This document shows positions 1 to 6,796 of a stretch of 8,228 nucleotides of DNA, piece after piece. A model generated the notes under the pieces. The model searched no databases. It was not told where the DNA came from and worked only from the letters and a program-made list of their open reading frames with translations. Position numbers and translations under genes: made by a program. The stretch comes from an uncultured Burkholderiales bacterium (GTDB lineage: Bacteria > Pseudomonadota > Gammaproteobacteria > Burkholderiales > Burkholderiaceae_E), in contig CAIUGQ010000064.1 of NCBI GenBank assembly GCA_903898725.1, positions 1-8,228 of the forward strand. Direction: 5' to 3'. Position 1 is the stretch's first letter; each line of letters starts with the position of its first letter.

Positions 1-85
1 CCTGCCCGGCGACGTCGAAGGCCCCCTCGCCCGCGACGTCGCCGTCGGCGTGGCGCTCGGGCTCGGCGCGGGGCGAGGCGGGCAT
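1..85 (-). CDS. Possible 5' end of a downstream gene (partial, unidentified)
   Basis: An ATG at 85-83 opens a frame that stays open to the left window edge (28 codons), starting 20 bp after the enamidase stop on the same strand. Third codon positions are almost all G or C, as in the real genes here, which mildly supports coding. The visible peptide begins MPASPRAEPERHADGD and is polar and Ala/Asp/Glu-rich; I do not recognise a family. There is no convincing Shine-Dalgarno sequence before the ATG, and in DNA this GC-rich short open frames are common by chance. It could be the next gene of the operon or simply noncoding sequence. Confidence 0.3.
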   Translation of the reverse strand, partial: MPASPRAEPERHADGDVAGEGAFDVAGQ

Positions 86-105
86 CGCGGCGGGCGGCGC
101 GCGGT

Positions 106-1314
106 TCAGTGCTGCGGCAGGACCACCGGCACCTCGACCGCCGGCGGCGTGTTGCGGCTGCGGCCGCAGCGCACCAGGCCGTCGATCATCACCATCCCGA
201 CGCCCGGGATGTCGCCGAGGCGCACGCTCTCGAGCAGGTCGGCGCCGGCGGTGTGCTGCGCGCGGTCGAGGAACACGAAGTCCGCCGGGCGGCCGACCTC
301 GATCAGGCCCTGGCGCAGGTTGCGCATCCGGGCGGAGTTGCCGGTGGCGAAGCCGAACGCGATCTCGGCCGGAACGTCCGCCAGCGAGGACAGCAGCGCG
401 ATCATCCGCAGGATGCCGAGGGGCTGCACGCCCGAGCCGGCGGGCGAGTCCGTGCCGAGGATGATCCGGTGCGGGCACTTCAGCTCGATCGCGTGGCGGG
501 CGGTCAGGATGGCGATGCGCTCGTTGCCGTTGTGCACGATCTCGAGGGCGCGCGAGCTCTTCTCGCAGAGCGTGCAGACCGAGCGGTACGACAGCGAGGT
601 GTGGCCGCCGTTGACGTGGCCGATGACGTCGGCGTCGGCCTCGAGCACCACGTGCTCGTCGATCAGACCCGAGCCCGGGATCGAGGGTCCGCCGGTGTGG
701 ATCGTGCTCTGGATGCCGTGCTTGCGGGCCCAGCCGACCATCGTCGCGGCCTCCGCCCCCGCCTTCACGGAGCCCAGCCCGATCTCGCCGAGCAGCGTGA
801 CGCCGGCCGCCGCCATGTCGGCGAAGTCCTGCTCGACCATGCCCTGCTCGATGACCGGTGCGCCGGCGTAGACCTTCACGCCGCCGCCGACACCGGCGGC
901 GCGCATGCCGTCGAAGGCCCGCTGCGCGGTGATCGCGAGCGCCTTGACGCCGACGATGTCCTTCGGCCGTCCGGGCAGATGGACCTCGCCGGCCGAGATC
1001 ATCGTGGTCACGCCGCCGTTCATGCACGACTCGATCCAGCCGAGCTGGTTCTGCCGCGGGGTCCAGTCGCCGAAGACCGGATGGACGTGGGAGTCGATCA
1101 GGCCCGGACAGAGCGCGGTGCCCTTGCAGTCGATGGTCGTGCGGGCACGCTCGGTGTCGCAGTCGGCGGCGCGGCCGATCGCGACGATCAGGCCGTCCTC
1201 GACCACGACGGTGTCCGCGTCGAGGATCGGACGATCGATGTCGCCCGACAGCATCAGCCCGACATTGCGGATGACGACCTTGCCGGAGGTCTGCTGGGTA
1301 GCGATGACGGCCAT
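106..1314 (-). CDS. ena: Enamidase-like amidohydrolase (cyclic enamide/lactam hydrolase)
   Basis: A 402-residue cytosolic metallo-hydrolase of the amidohydrolase superfamily. It matches remembered blocks of Eubacterium barkeri enamidase (EC 3.5.2.18, about 385 aa), which opens 6-oxo-1,4,5,6-tetrahydronicotinate to 2-formylglutarate and ammonia. Visible blocks: TTMISAG (103-109), LPGRPKD (113-119), HTGGPSIPGSG (206-216), GTDSPAGSG (287-295), PLGILR (298-303), SRNTPPA (386-392). A full binuclear metal set is present: H76 and H78 in the HxH motif, E177 as bridging carboxylate, H206, H233 and D289. The use of Glu rather than a carboxylated Lys as bridge fits enamidase. The ATG is preceded by AGGAG with a 7-nt spacer, so this start is well supported; a longer in-frame opening reaching 2154 only overlaps livF out of frame. 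The gene follows livF by 38 bp, so the importer probably feeds this reaction. The exact substrate is inferred; a related cyclic amide is possible. Confidence 0.85.
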   Translation of the reverse strand: MAVIATQQTSGKVVIRNVGLMLSGDIDRPILDADTVVVEDGLIVAIGRAADCDTERARTTIDCKGTALCPGLIDSHVHPVFGDWTPRQNQLGWIESCMNGGVTTMISAGEVHLPGRPKDIVGVKALAITAQRAFDGMRAAGVGGGVKVYAGAPVIEQGMVEQDFADMAAAGVTLLGEIGLGSVKAGAEAATMVGWARKHGIQSTIHTGGPSIPGSGLIDEHVVLEADADVIGHVNGGHTSLSYRSVCTLCEKSSRALEIVHNGNERIAILTARHAIELKCPHRIILGTDSPAGSGVQPLGILRMIALLSSLADVPAEIAFGFATGNSARMRNLRQGLIEVGRPADFVFLDRAQHTAGADLLESVRLGDIPGVGMVMIDGLVRCGRSRNTPPAVEVPVVLPQH

Positions 1315-1321
1315 GGTGGGG

Positions 1322-1326
1322 CTCCT
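1322..1326 (-). promoter_or_regulatory. Ribosome binding site of the enamidase gene
   Basis: On the minus strand this reads AGGAG, 7 nt before the ATG at 1314. It is a near-consensus Shine-Dalgarno sequence and fixes the start of the enamidase. It also shows that this gene has its own initiation signal rather than relying on coupling to livF, which ends 38 bp upstream. Confidence 0.75.
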
Positions 1327-1352
1327 GTGGGGACGGTGGCGGGCGCCGCGGC

Positions 1353-2066
1353 TCAGACGCTCAGGTAGGCGCGGCGGGTGGCCTCGTCCGCGTCGAGTTC
1401 GGCCATCGTGCCGGCAAAGCGCACCTGACCCTTCTCCAGCACGTAGACGCGGTCGCAGACCTGCTCGGCGAAGTGCAGGTTCTGCTCGGAGAGCAGCACC
1501 GACAGGCCGAGCTTCTTCATCTCGTTGATCGAGCGTGCCATCTGTTCGACGATCACCGGGGCCACGCCCTCGGAGGGTTCGTCGAGCATCACCAGCCGCG
1601 GGTTGCCCATCAGGGTCCTGGCGACCGTGAGCATCTGCTGCTCGCCGCCGCTCATCCGGCCGCCCGGGCGGCGCGGCATCGCCGCGAGGTTCGGGAACAG
1701 CGCGAACAGCGCGTCCACCGTCCAGGTCGGCGCGCCGGGTCGCGGCGGCTGGCGGCCGACCTCGAGGTTCTCGAGCACCGTCAGGTCGGTGAAGATCCGC
1801 CGGTCCTCGGGCACCCACCCCAGGCCCAGCCGCGCGATCCGGTGCGAGGGCAGACCGGCGAGGTCGCGGCCCTCGAAGCGCACCGTGCCGGCCCGGCGCT
1901 CGAGCAGCCCGGCGATCGCCTTCATCGTGGTGGACTTGCCGGCGCCGTTGCGGCCCATCAGCGCGACCACCTCGCCGGCCCGGACCTCGAGCCCGACGTC
2001 GTAGAGGATCTGCGCGCGGCCGTACCACGCGCACAGCGCCTCGACCTGCAGCAGCGGGGCGCTCAC
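1353..2066 (-). CDS. livF: LivF-type ABC transporter ATP-binding protein
   Basis: A 237-residue cytoplasmic ATPase, one of the two nucleotide-binding subunits of a HAAT importer. Visible motifs: A-loop Tyr15; Walker A GRNGAGKST (38-46); VPEDRR in the Q-loop position (85-90), a LivF-type variant; signature MSGGEQQ (138-144); Walker B LVMLDE (158-163); D-loop-like region from 165. The H-loop position lies in SEQN, where LivF proteins usually carry Gln instead of His. Length is normal for the family. The GTG start at 2066 overlaps the livG stop in a GTGA junction (4 bp), and GAAGGG lies 8 nt before it, so translation is probably coupled to livG. The symbol names the subunit type; the cargo is probably not leucine, given the linked enamidase. 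Confidence 0.93.
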   Translation of the reverse strand: MSAPLLQVEALCAWYGRAQILYDVGLEVRAGEVVALMGRNGAGKSTTMKAIAGLLERRAGTVRFEGRDLAGLPSHRIARLGLGWVPEDRRIFTDLTVLENLEVGRQPPRPGAPTWTVDALFALFPNLAAMPRRPGGRMSGGEQQMLTVARTLMGNPRLVMLDEPSEGVAPVIVEQMARSINEMKKLGLSVLLSEQNLHFAEQVCDRVYVLEKGQVRFAGTMAELDADEATRRAYLSV

Positions 2067-2908
2067 GACGGACGCCCTTCGCCGACCGAGCCGACCGAGG
2101 CCGGCGGTGCGCCGGTGGAGCCGACCGAGGCCGGCGGCACGCCGGTCGAGCCAAAATAGACCTCGCGGACCCGCGGATCGTCCCGGATGACCGCCGGCGT
2201 CCCCGCCGCGATCAGGCTGCCGCGGGCCAGCACGATGATCCGATCGGCATACTCGAACACCACGTCCATGCTGTGCTCGGTGAACAGCACGCCGATGCCG
2301 CGCTCGCGCACCAGGCGCTTGACCAGCCCGACCAGCTCGTTGCGCTCGCGCGGCGCCATGCCCGCGGTCGGCTCGTCCATCAGCAGCAGCCGCGGCCCGT
2401 TGGCGAGCGCGATCGCCAGCTCCACGCGCTTGACGTCGCCGTAGGCGAGCGCGCCGCAGGGCGCATCGGCCATCGCCGCGAGACCGACCGCATCGAGCAG
2501 GGCGAGCGCCTCGTCGCGATGCATCGCGGCGGCGCGGCCCCAGAACCGGCGCAGCTGCCCGGCGTGCGACAGCAGCGCGACCTGGACGTTCTCCACCACC
2601 GTCATCGACGCCCAGGTGGCGGCGATCTGGAAGGTGCGGCCGACACCCATCCGCCAGATGGCGCGGGGCGCCCGCCCGACCAGGTCCTGGCCGCCGAGCA
2701 GCACGCGGCCGTGGTCCGGCCGCAGCTGTCCGTTGATGCAGTTGAAGCAGGTGGACTTGCCGGCACCGTTCGGTCCGATCAGCGCGAGCAGTTCGCCCGC
2801 GGCCAGCTCGAAACTCACGTCGTCGACCGCACGCACGCCGCCGAAGGCCTTGCGCAGCGAGTCCACGGCCAGCAGCGGCCCCCCCGAGACCGGCGACGGT
2901 GCGTTCAT
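2063..2908 (-). CDS. livG: LivG-type ABC transporter ATP-binding protein with repeat tail
   Basis: A 281-residue cytoplasmic ATPase that pairs with the LivF protein to power the importer. Visible motifs: Walker A GPNGAGKST (45-53), Q-loop Gln94 in GRTFQ, Walker B LLLMDE (174-179), DEPTAG, and H-loop His212 in TEHSMD. The signature is unusual, reading LAYGDVKR (154-161) where LivG proteins more often have LSYGxQRR; similar AYGDVKR versions exist in this family, so it need not be inactive. The catalytic domain ends near residue 252 (YFG). After that comes a roughly 28-residue tail built of two copies of GSTG(V/A)PPASV and a degenerate third. The ATG forms a 4-bp ATGA overlap with the permease stop and has a purine-rich GGGGGAGGGG before it. 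The frame is open upstream into the permease region, but the ABC domain begins just after this ATG. Confidence 0.92.
   Translation of the reverse strand: MNAPSPVSGGPLLAVDSLRKAFGGVRAVDDVSFELAAGELLALIGPNGAGKSTCFNCINGQLRPDHGRVLLGGQDLVGRAPRAIWRMGVGRTFQIAATWASMTVVENVQVALLSHAGQLRRFWGRAAAMHRDEALALLDAVGLAAMADAPCGALAYGDVKRVELAIALANGPRLLLMDEPTAGMAPRERNELVGLVKRLVRERGIGVLFTEHSMDVVFEYADRIIVLARGSLIAAGTPAVIRDDPRVREVYFGSTGVPPASVGSTGAPPASVGSVGEGRPS
2091..2150. repeat. Two tandem 30-bp repeats at the livG 3' end
   Basis: Positions 2091-2120 and 2121-2150 are direct repeats of 30 bp, differing at three positions, with a partial third copy (about 2081-2090) on the livF side. The unit is a multiple of three and keeps the livG frame, adding a decapeptide GSTG(V/A)PPASV twice. 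It lies downstream of the conserved ATPase domain, so it is probably a late addition to the C-terminus. Confidence 0.85.
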
Positions 2909-4860
2909 CGCCCCTCCCCCTGCCCGCCGGCGAGGCCGGCCTGCGCCGGCGGCCTGCGGCCGCGATCGAGCACGCGATCGAGCAGCCGCTCGAGCGGCGG
3001 GCCGAGCGCCCCGGCGATGCCCTGCGGGAATGCCAGCACCAGCGCCAGGATGGTGAGCCCGAGCACCGCGCGCCAGTAGTCGGTCGAACGGATCACCTGG
3101 TCCTGCAGCCAGGTGAAGGCGGCGGAACCGACGATCGGACCGGCGAGCGACTGGATGCCGCCGAGCAGCACCATCACCAGGCCGTCGATCGAGCGGCCCA
3201 CCGAGATCGTCTCCGGCGAGATCGTGCCCTTGGCGAAGGCGAACAGCGCGCCGGCCACGCCGCCGAACAGCCCGGAGACGGCGAACGCCGCCCACTGGAT
3301 CCCGACCACGTCGATGCCGACCGCCGCGGCGCGCAGCGGCGAGTCGCGCCCGGCGCGCATCGCATAGCCGAACGGCGAGAACAGCATCGCGCGCATCGCC
3401 GCCACGCTGCCGACGACCACCGCGAGGGTCAGCAGGTAGTAGGCGGTCTTCGAGGACAGCCAGCCCGCGGGCCAGACGCCGACCAGACCGTTGCTGCCGC
3501 CGGTCACGCCGTCCCACTGGAACACGCAGGCCCAGACGATCTGGGCGAACGCGAGCGTGAGCATCGCCAGGTACACGCCCGACAGCCGCACGGCGAACCA
3601 GCCGAACAGCATCGCACCTGCCAGCGCGAGCAGCGGCGCGACCAGCAGGGCGGCTTCCATCGGCAGCCCGAGCACCTTCATCGCAAGCGCCGCACCGTAG
3701 GCGCCGAGCCCGAAGTAGGCCGCGTGCCCGAACGAATGCATGCCCCCGGGGCCCATGATGAAATGCAGGCTGGTGGCGAACAGCACCGCGATCAGGATGT
3801 CGATGCCGAGCACCGGCAGATAGGGGAATGCGCCCGCCAGCAGCGGCAGCGCGGCGAGCGCCGCGATGACGACCAGCCAGCCGCGACGCACGCCGCGCGA
3901 GGCCGCCCGCAGCGGCGCCTCGATCTCGGCGGCGTTGCGCACCGCGCCCTGCGGCTTGCCGAGCAGGCCCCAGGGCCGGATCACCAGCACCAGCGCCATC
4001 ACGAGGAACTCGGCGACCAGCGTCAGCTTGGAGAACGCGAACGGCACGCCGAACAGCGTCACCGTGCCGATCGCATAGCACAGCGCCTTGATCTCGGCGA
4101 TCAGCAGCGCCGCGAGATAGGCGCCGGGGATGCTGCCCATGCCGCCGACGACGACCACGACGAAGGCCTCGCCGATGGTCGTCAGGTCGAGCCCGAGGTT
4201 GGCCGGCTCGCGCGGGATCTGCAGCGCCCCGCCGAGTCCGGCGAGCAGCGAGCCGAGCGCGAACACGCCGGTGAACAGCCACGCCTGGTCGACCCCGAGG
4301 GCGCCGACCATCTCGCGGTCCTGGGTGGCGGCTCGGATCAGCACGCCGAAGCGGGTGCGGGTCAGCAGCAGCCACAGCCCGCCCAGCACCAGCGGACCGA
4401 TCACCACCAGCACCAGGTCGTAGACCGGCAGCCGCGCCCCGAGCACCTCGACCGCGCCCTTCAGGCCCGGCGCCTTGGGGCCGAGCAGGTCCTCGGGTCC
4501 CCACAGCCAGAGCACGGCGTCGCGCACGATCAGCGCGACCGCGAAGGTCGCCAGCAGCTGGAAGAGCTCGGGCGCCGCATACACGCGCCTGAGCACCAGC
4601 AGCTCGATCAGTGCACCGATCGCGGCGGTGATCACCGCCGCCAGCAGCACCCCCGTCCAGAAGCCCAGGCCGCTGCCCGGTCCGAGCCGCTCGATCAGGC
4701 TGTACGCGACGTAGATGCCCACCATGTACAGCGAGCCGTGCGCGAAATTCACGATCCGGCTGACGCCGAAGATCAGCGACAGCCCGACCGCGACCAGGAA
4801 CAGCGTCGAGGCGCTCGCCAGCCCGTTGAGGAGCTGGACGACGAGGGTCTGCAGGGTCAC
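2905..4860 (-). CDS. Fused LivH-LivM-type ABC transporter permease
   Basis: A 651-residue inner-membrane protein carrying both permease halves of a HAAT importer in one chain. Residues 1 to about 300 are LivH-like: the start MTLQTLVVQLLNGLA, the block SRIVNFAHGSLYM (34-46), the cytoplasmic-loop region ALGVDQAWLF (187-196), and VGGMGSIPGAYLA (238-250). A linker of about 20 charged or polar residues follows (about 302-325). Residues about 326-620 are LivM-like: GPGGMHSFGHAAYFGLGAYG (370-389), GVYLAMLTLAFAQ (428-440), GGSNGL (454-459), GIDV (515-518), and LLGGIQSLAGPIVG (565-578). Each half shows many hydrophobic helices. The C-terminal tail from about 633 is basic, then Ala/Gly/Pro-rich and not conserved. 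It starts with GTG, 7 bp after the binding-protein stop, with only a weak GC-rich ribosome site, suggesting coupled translation. It ends in an ATGA overlap with livG. Confidence 0.93.
   Translation of the reverse strand: MTLQTLVVQLLNGLASASTLFLVAVGLSLIFGVSRIVNFAHGSLYMVGIYVAYSLIERLGPGSGLGFWTGVLLAAVITAAIGALIELLVLRRVYAAPELFQLLATFAVALIVRDAVLWLWGPEDLLGPKAPGLKGAVEVLGARLPVYDLVLVVIGPLVLGGLWLLLTRTRFGVLIRAATQDREMVGALGVDQAWLFTGVFALGSLLAGLGGALQIPREPANLGLDLTTIGEAFVVVVVGGMGSIPGAYLAALLIAEIKALCYAIGTVTLFGVPFAFSKLTLVAEFLVMALVLVIRPWGLLGKPQGAVRNAAEIEAPLRAASRGVRRGWLVVIAALAALPLLAGAFPYLPVLGIDILIAVLFATSLHFIMGPGGMHSFGHAAYFGLGAYGAALAMKVLGLPMEAALLVAPLLALAGAMLFGWFAVRLSGVYLAMLTLAFAQIVWACVFQWDGVTGGSNGLVGVWPAGWLSSKTAYYLLTLAVVVGSVAAMRAMLFSPFGYAMRAGRDSPLRAAAVGIDVVGIQWAAFAVSGLFGGVAGALFAFAKGTISPETISVGRSIDGLVMVLLGGIQSLAGPIVGSAAFTWLQDQVIRSTDYWRAVLGLTILALVLAFPQGIAGALGPPLERLLDRVLDRGRRPPAQAGLAGGQGEGR
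2924..2952. repeat. GC-rich inverted repeat at the permease/livG junction
   Basis: Nine-base arms at 2924-2932 (CCGCCGGCG) and 2944-2952 (CGCCGGCGG) are perfect reverse complements. The 11-nt spacer contains a 10-bp palindrome, AGGCCGGCCT (2933-2942). On the mRNA this would form a strong hairpin just upstream of the purine-rich ribosome site of livG (2911-2920). It encodes the variable C-terminal tail of the permease. Whether it has a regulatory role is unknown. Confidence 0.6.
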
Positions 4861-4867
4861 GGGCGCC

Positions 4868-6097
4868 CTACTGCATCGCGTCGGCCGGACGCAGCTTGCG
4901 GACCTCGGCGTCGCTCGGCAGCACCGCGGTGCCGTCGATGTAGCGGAAGTCCTTCATCACGCCGCGACCCTGGTTGACCGTGGTCACCCCGACGTACGCG
5001 CCCATCGTCGCCTGATGGTCGATCGCCCGGTAGGTGAACTTGCCGAGCGGACTGTCGACCTGCAGGCCCCGCATCGCCGCGATCATCTTCTCGGTGTCGG
5101 TCGAGCCGGCCTTCTTGATCCCGGCGGCGATCGACATCATCGTCGAGTAGCCGACGATCGAGCCCAGCCGCGGGTACTCCTTCCACTTGCGCTGGTAGGC
5201 GGTCAGGAACTTGTCGTGCTCGGGCGTCTTGATCGAGTACCAGGGGTAGCCGGTGACGATCCAGCCCTCGGGCGCCTCGTCGCGCAGCGGATCGAGGTAC
5301 TCGGGCTCGCCCGACAGCAGCGACACCACCGGACGACCGGTGAAGAGCCCGCGGGTCTGGCCCTCGCGGACGAAGCGCGCGAGGTCGGCGCCGAAGGTGA
5401 CGTTGAAGATCGCATCGGGCTTGGCGTCGAGCAGCGCTTGCGCGACCGCACCGGCGTCGATCCGCCCGAGCGGCGTGGCCTGCTCGGCGACGAACTCCAC
5501 GTCGGGCTGCGCGGCCTTGAGCAGCGTCTTGAAGGTCGCTGCGGCCGACTGGCCGTACTCGTAGTTCGGATAGACGATCGCCCAGCGCTTCTTCTTCAGC
5601 TTGGCCGCCTCGGGCACCAGCATCGCCGACTGCATGTAGGTGTTCGGGCGCAGCCGGAAGGTGTAGCGGTTGCCGTTCTCCCAGGTGACCTTGTCGGTCA
5701 GGGGCTCGGCGGCGACGAACAGCACCTTGCGCTGCTTGGCGAAGTCCGTCACCGCCAGGCCGATGTTCGACAGGAAGGTGCCGAACACCACCACCGCCCG
5801 CTCGCGCGAGACCAGCTCCTCGGCCACGCGCACCGCGTCGCCCGGGTTCGCGTTGTCGTCGCGCGAGATCACCTCGACCTTCTGGCCGAGCAGGCCGCCG
5901 GACGCGTTGATCTCCTCGAGCGCGAGCTCCCAGCCCTTGCGGTAGGGCTCGAGGAAGGCGGGCTGTGCCTTGTAGCTGTTGAGCTCGCCGATGCGGATCT
6001 GGGCGGCGGCGGGCGTCGTCGCGAACGCGGCAGCGACGGCGAGGCCGGCGAGCGTCGCGCGCAGCGCGCGGACGGGGAACGGTGCGGTCGGGTTCAT
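4868..6097 (-). CDS. ABC transporter periplasmic substrate-binding protein (Peripla_BP_6 type)
   Basis: A 409-residue type I periplasmic binding protein that should capture the cargo and deliver it to the fused permease. Residues 1 to about 32 are a Sec signal peptide: basic start, hydrophobic core LAGLAVAAAFA, and a likely cleavage site after AAA before Q33. No lipobox Cys is seen, so the protein is probably soluble in the periplasm. The mature part opens IRIGELNSY, followed by the family-typical helix LALEEINASGGLLGQKVEV (59-77) and DDNANPGDAV (80-89). Later features are VFGTFLS (94-100) and AIVYPNYEYGQS (173-184). Length is normal. The ATG has AGGGA with a 9-nt spacer. It sits after a 98-bp gap from the DUF1185 pair and 7 bp before the permease. 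The ligand cannot be read from the sequence; the neighbouring enamidase suggests a heterocyclic or cyclic-amide carboxylate. Confidence 0.92.
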   Translation of the reverse strand: MNPTAPFPVRALRATLAGLAVAAAFATTPAAAQIRIGELNSYKAQPAFLEPYRKGWELALEEINASGGLLGQKVEVISRDDNANPGDAVRVAEELVSRERAVVVFGTFLSNIGLAVTDFAKQRKVLFVAAEPLTDKVTWENGNRYTFRLRPNTYMQSAMLVPEAAKLKKKRWAIVYPNYEYGQSAAATFKTLLKAAQPDVEFVAEQATPLGRIDAGAVAQALLDAKPDAIFNVTFGADLARFVREGQTRGLFTGRPVVSLLSGEPEYLDPLRDEAPEGWIVTGYPWYSIKTPEHDKFLTAYQRKWKEYPRLGSIVGYSTMMSIAAGIKKAGSTDTEKMIAAMRGLQVDSPLGKFTYRAIDHQATMGAYVGVTTVNQGRGVMKDFRYIDGTAVLPSDAEVRKLRPADAMQ

Positions 6098-6165
6098 GGG
6101 CGGGGGTCCCTGGTTGGCTGCGGTGGGTCTGTCGGTGATGCGGTCGGGTCGTTTCGCTGCGGACT

Positions 6166-6189
6166 GCGGCGCGCCGCGCGGCGCGCCGC
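6166..6189. repeat. Perfect 24-bp GC palindrome between the DUF1185 pair and the binding protein
   Basis: Arms GCGGCGCGCC (6166-6175) and GGCGCGCCGC (6180-6189) flank a 4-nt GCGC loop. On the minus strand it begins 7 nt after the stop of the second DUF1185 gene (6196). No T-run follows it, so it is not a classical intrinsic terminator. It could stabilise the upstream mRNA end or reduce read-through between the first three genes and the transporter genes. The remainder of the gap (6098-6165) shows only the binding-protein ribosome site (AGGGA, 6107-6111) and no recognisable -35/-10 pair. Confidence 0.7.
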
Positions 6190-6195
6190 CGGGAT

Positions 6196-6780
6196 CTATC
6201 TGAGGCCGTCCTTGCCGACGATCTCGTGCACCTGCAGGCCGCCGATGCGCGGATGCGGGCGACCGCCGGCGGTCACCGCGACCGCGACGACGATCTCGTC
6301 GCCGCGCGGCGCATCGGGCACGCGTGCCTCGATCGCATCGAAGTGGCTGCGCACGCAGGCGGCGTCCTTGTGCCCGAGCGGCACGTCGATGGCGGTGCCG
6401 GGCCCGCCCATCTTCTTGGCGGACGGCACCAGCGCGGCGCCCTTCTCCACCGCGACGCGCAGCGGTGCGCCGAGCTTGGGATGCAGGATCGCGGCGGCGT
6501 GCTCGAGCTCGCCGCGTTCACCGACGATCGCCGCCTTGCCGAAGCTCTGCGCCTCGCCCGGCGCGATGCCGAGGGCCTTCACGCAGGCCGCGCCGAGCGT
6601 GGCGCCCAGCTCCTCGCCGATCGCGACCAGCGCGTCGAGCGACTCGGACCAGCGGCCGGCATACGGATTGGCGATGACCGCGATCGCGACCGCCCGCCGC
6701 ACCGGCGGCTCGACCGGACGGCCCATCTCGATGCGGGTCTCGTCGACGCACACCAGAAGCTTTCGGATGTCTGCGGACAT
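6196..6780 (-). CDS. Amino acid synthesis family protein (PF06684/DUF1185), second copy
   Basis: A 194-residue, probably cytosolic protein of the AA_synth/DUF1185 family. Solved members were described as a variant of the Bacillus chorismate mutase fold with a suggested but unproven role in amino-acid metabolism. Family blocks visible: NPYAGR (38-43), GKAAIVGERGELEH (81-94), PSAKKMGGPGT (119-129), RSHFDAIE (144-151), and the C-terminal GKDGLR. It aligns without gaps over the last 76 residues with the upstream copy at roughly half identity, so the two are old paralogues rather than a fresh duplication. The ATG has AAGGA with a 7-nt spacer, and the gap to the first copy is 16 bp. The two may form a mixed oligomer. 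The reaction is unknown; the enamidase context suggests a step in cyclic-amide or nicotinate breakdown rather than biosynthesis. Confidence 0.85.
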   Translation of the reverse strand: MSADIRKLLVCVDETRIEMGRPVEPPVRRAVAIAVIANPYAGRWSESLDALVAIGEELGATLGAACVKALGIAPGEAQSFGKAAIVGERGELEHAAAILHPKLGAPLRVAVEKGAALVPSAKKMGGPGTAIDVPLGHKDAACVRSHFDAIEARVPDAPRGDEIVVAVAVTAGGRPHPRIGGLQVHEIVGKDGLR

Positions 6781-6796
6781 GGCAGGGTCCTTGTGT

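Noticed and set aside
50..1528. Plus-strand open frames (50-871, 109-1368, 905-1528)
   Set aside because: All lie antisense to the enamidase gene, with no recognisable domains; they are shadow frames of GC-rich DNA.
106..2154. 682-codon minus-strand frame suggesting a large fusion protein
   Set aside because: The first 280 codons overlap livF out of frame and are Arg/Pro/Ala-rich. The real enamidase begins at the ATG at 1314 with a good ribosome site.
2063..4504. 813-codon minus-strand frame that would give LivG a huge N-terminal extension
   Set aside because: The part above 2908 overlaps the permease out of frame and is Arg-rich low complexity. The ABC domain starts right after the ATG at 2908, which has a purine-rich ribosome site.
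2899..4977. 692-codon open frame on the plus strand opposite the permease
   Set aside because: It is antisense to a clear LivH-LivM fusion and its translation is Arg/Gln/His-rich low-complexity sequence without domains, as expected from the opposite strand of GC-rich coding DNA.
6166..6189. Intrinsic terminator
   Set aside because: The hairpin is strong but no T-run follows on the minus strand, so it does not meet the pattern of a factor-independent terminator.
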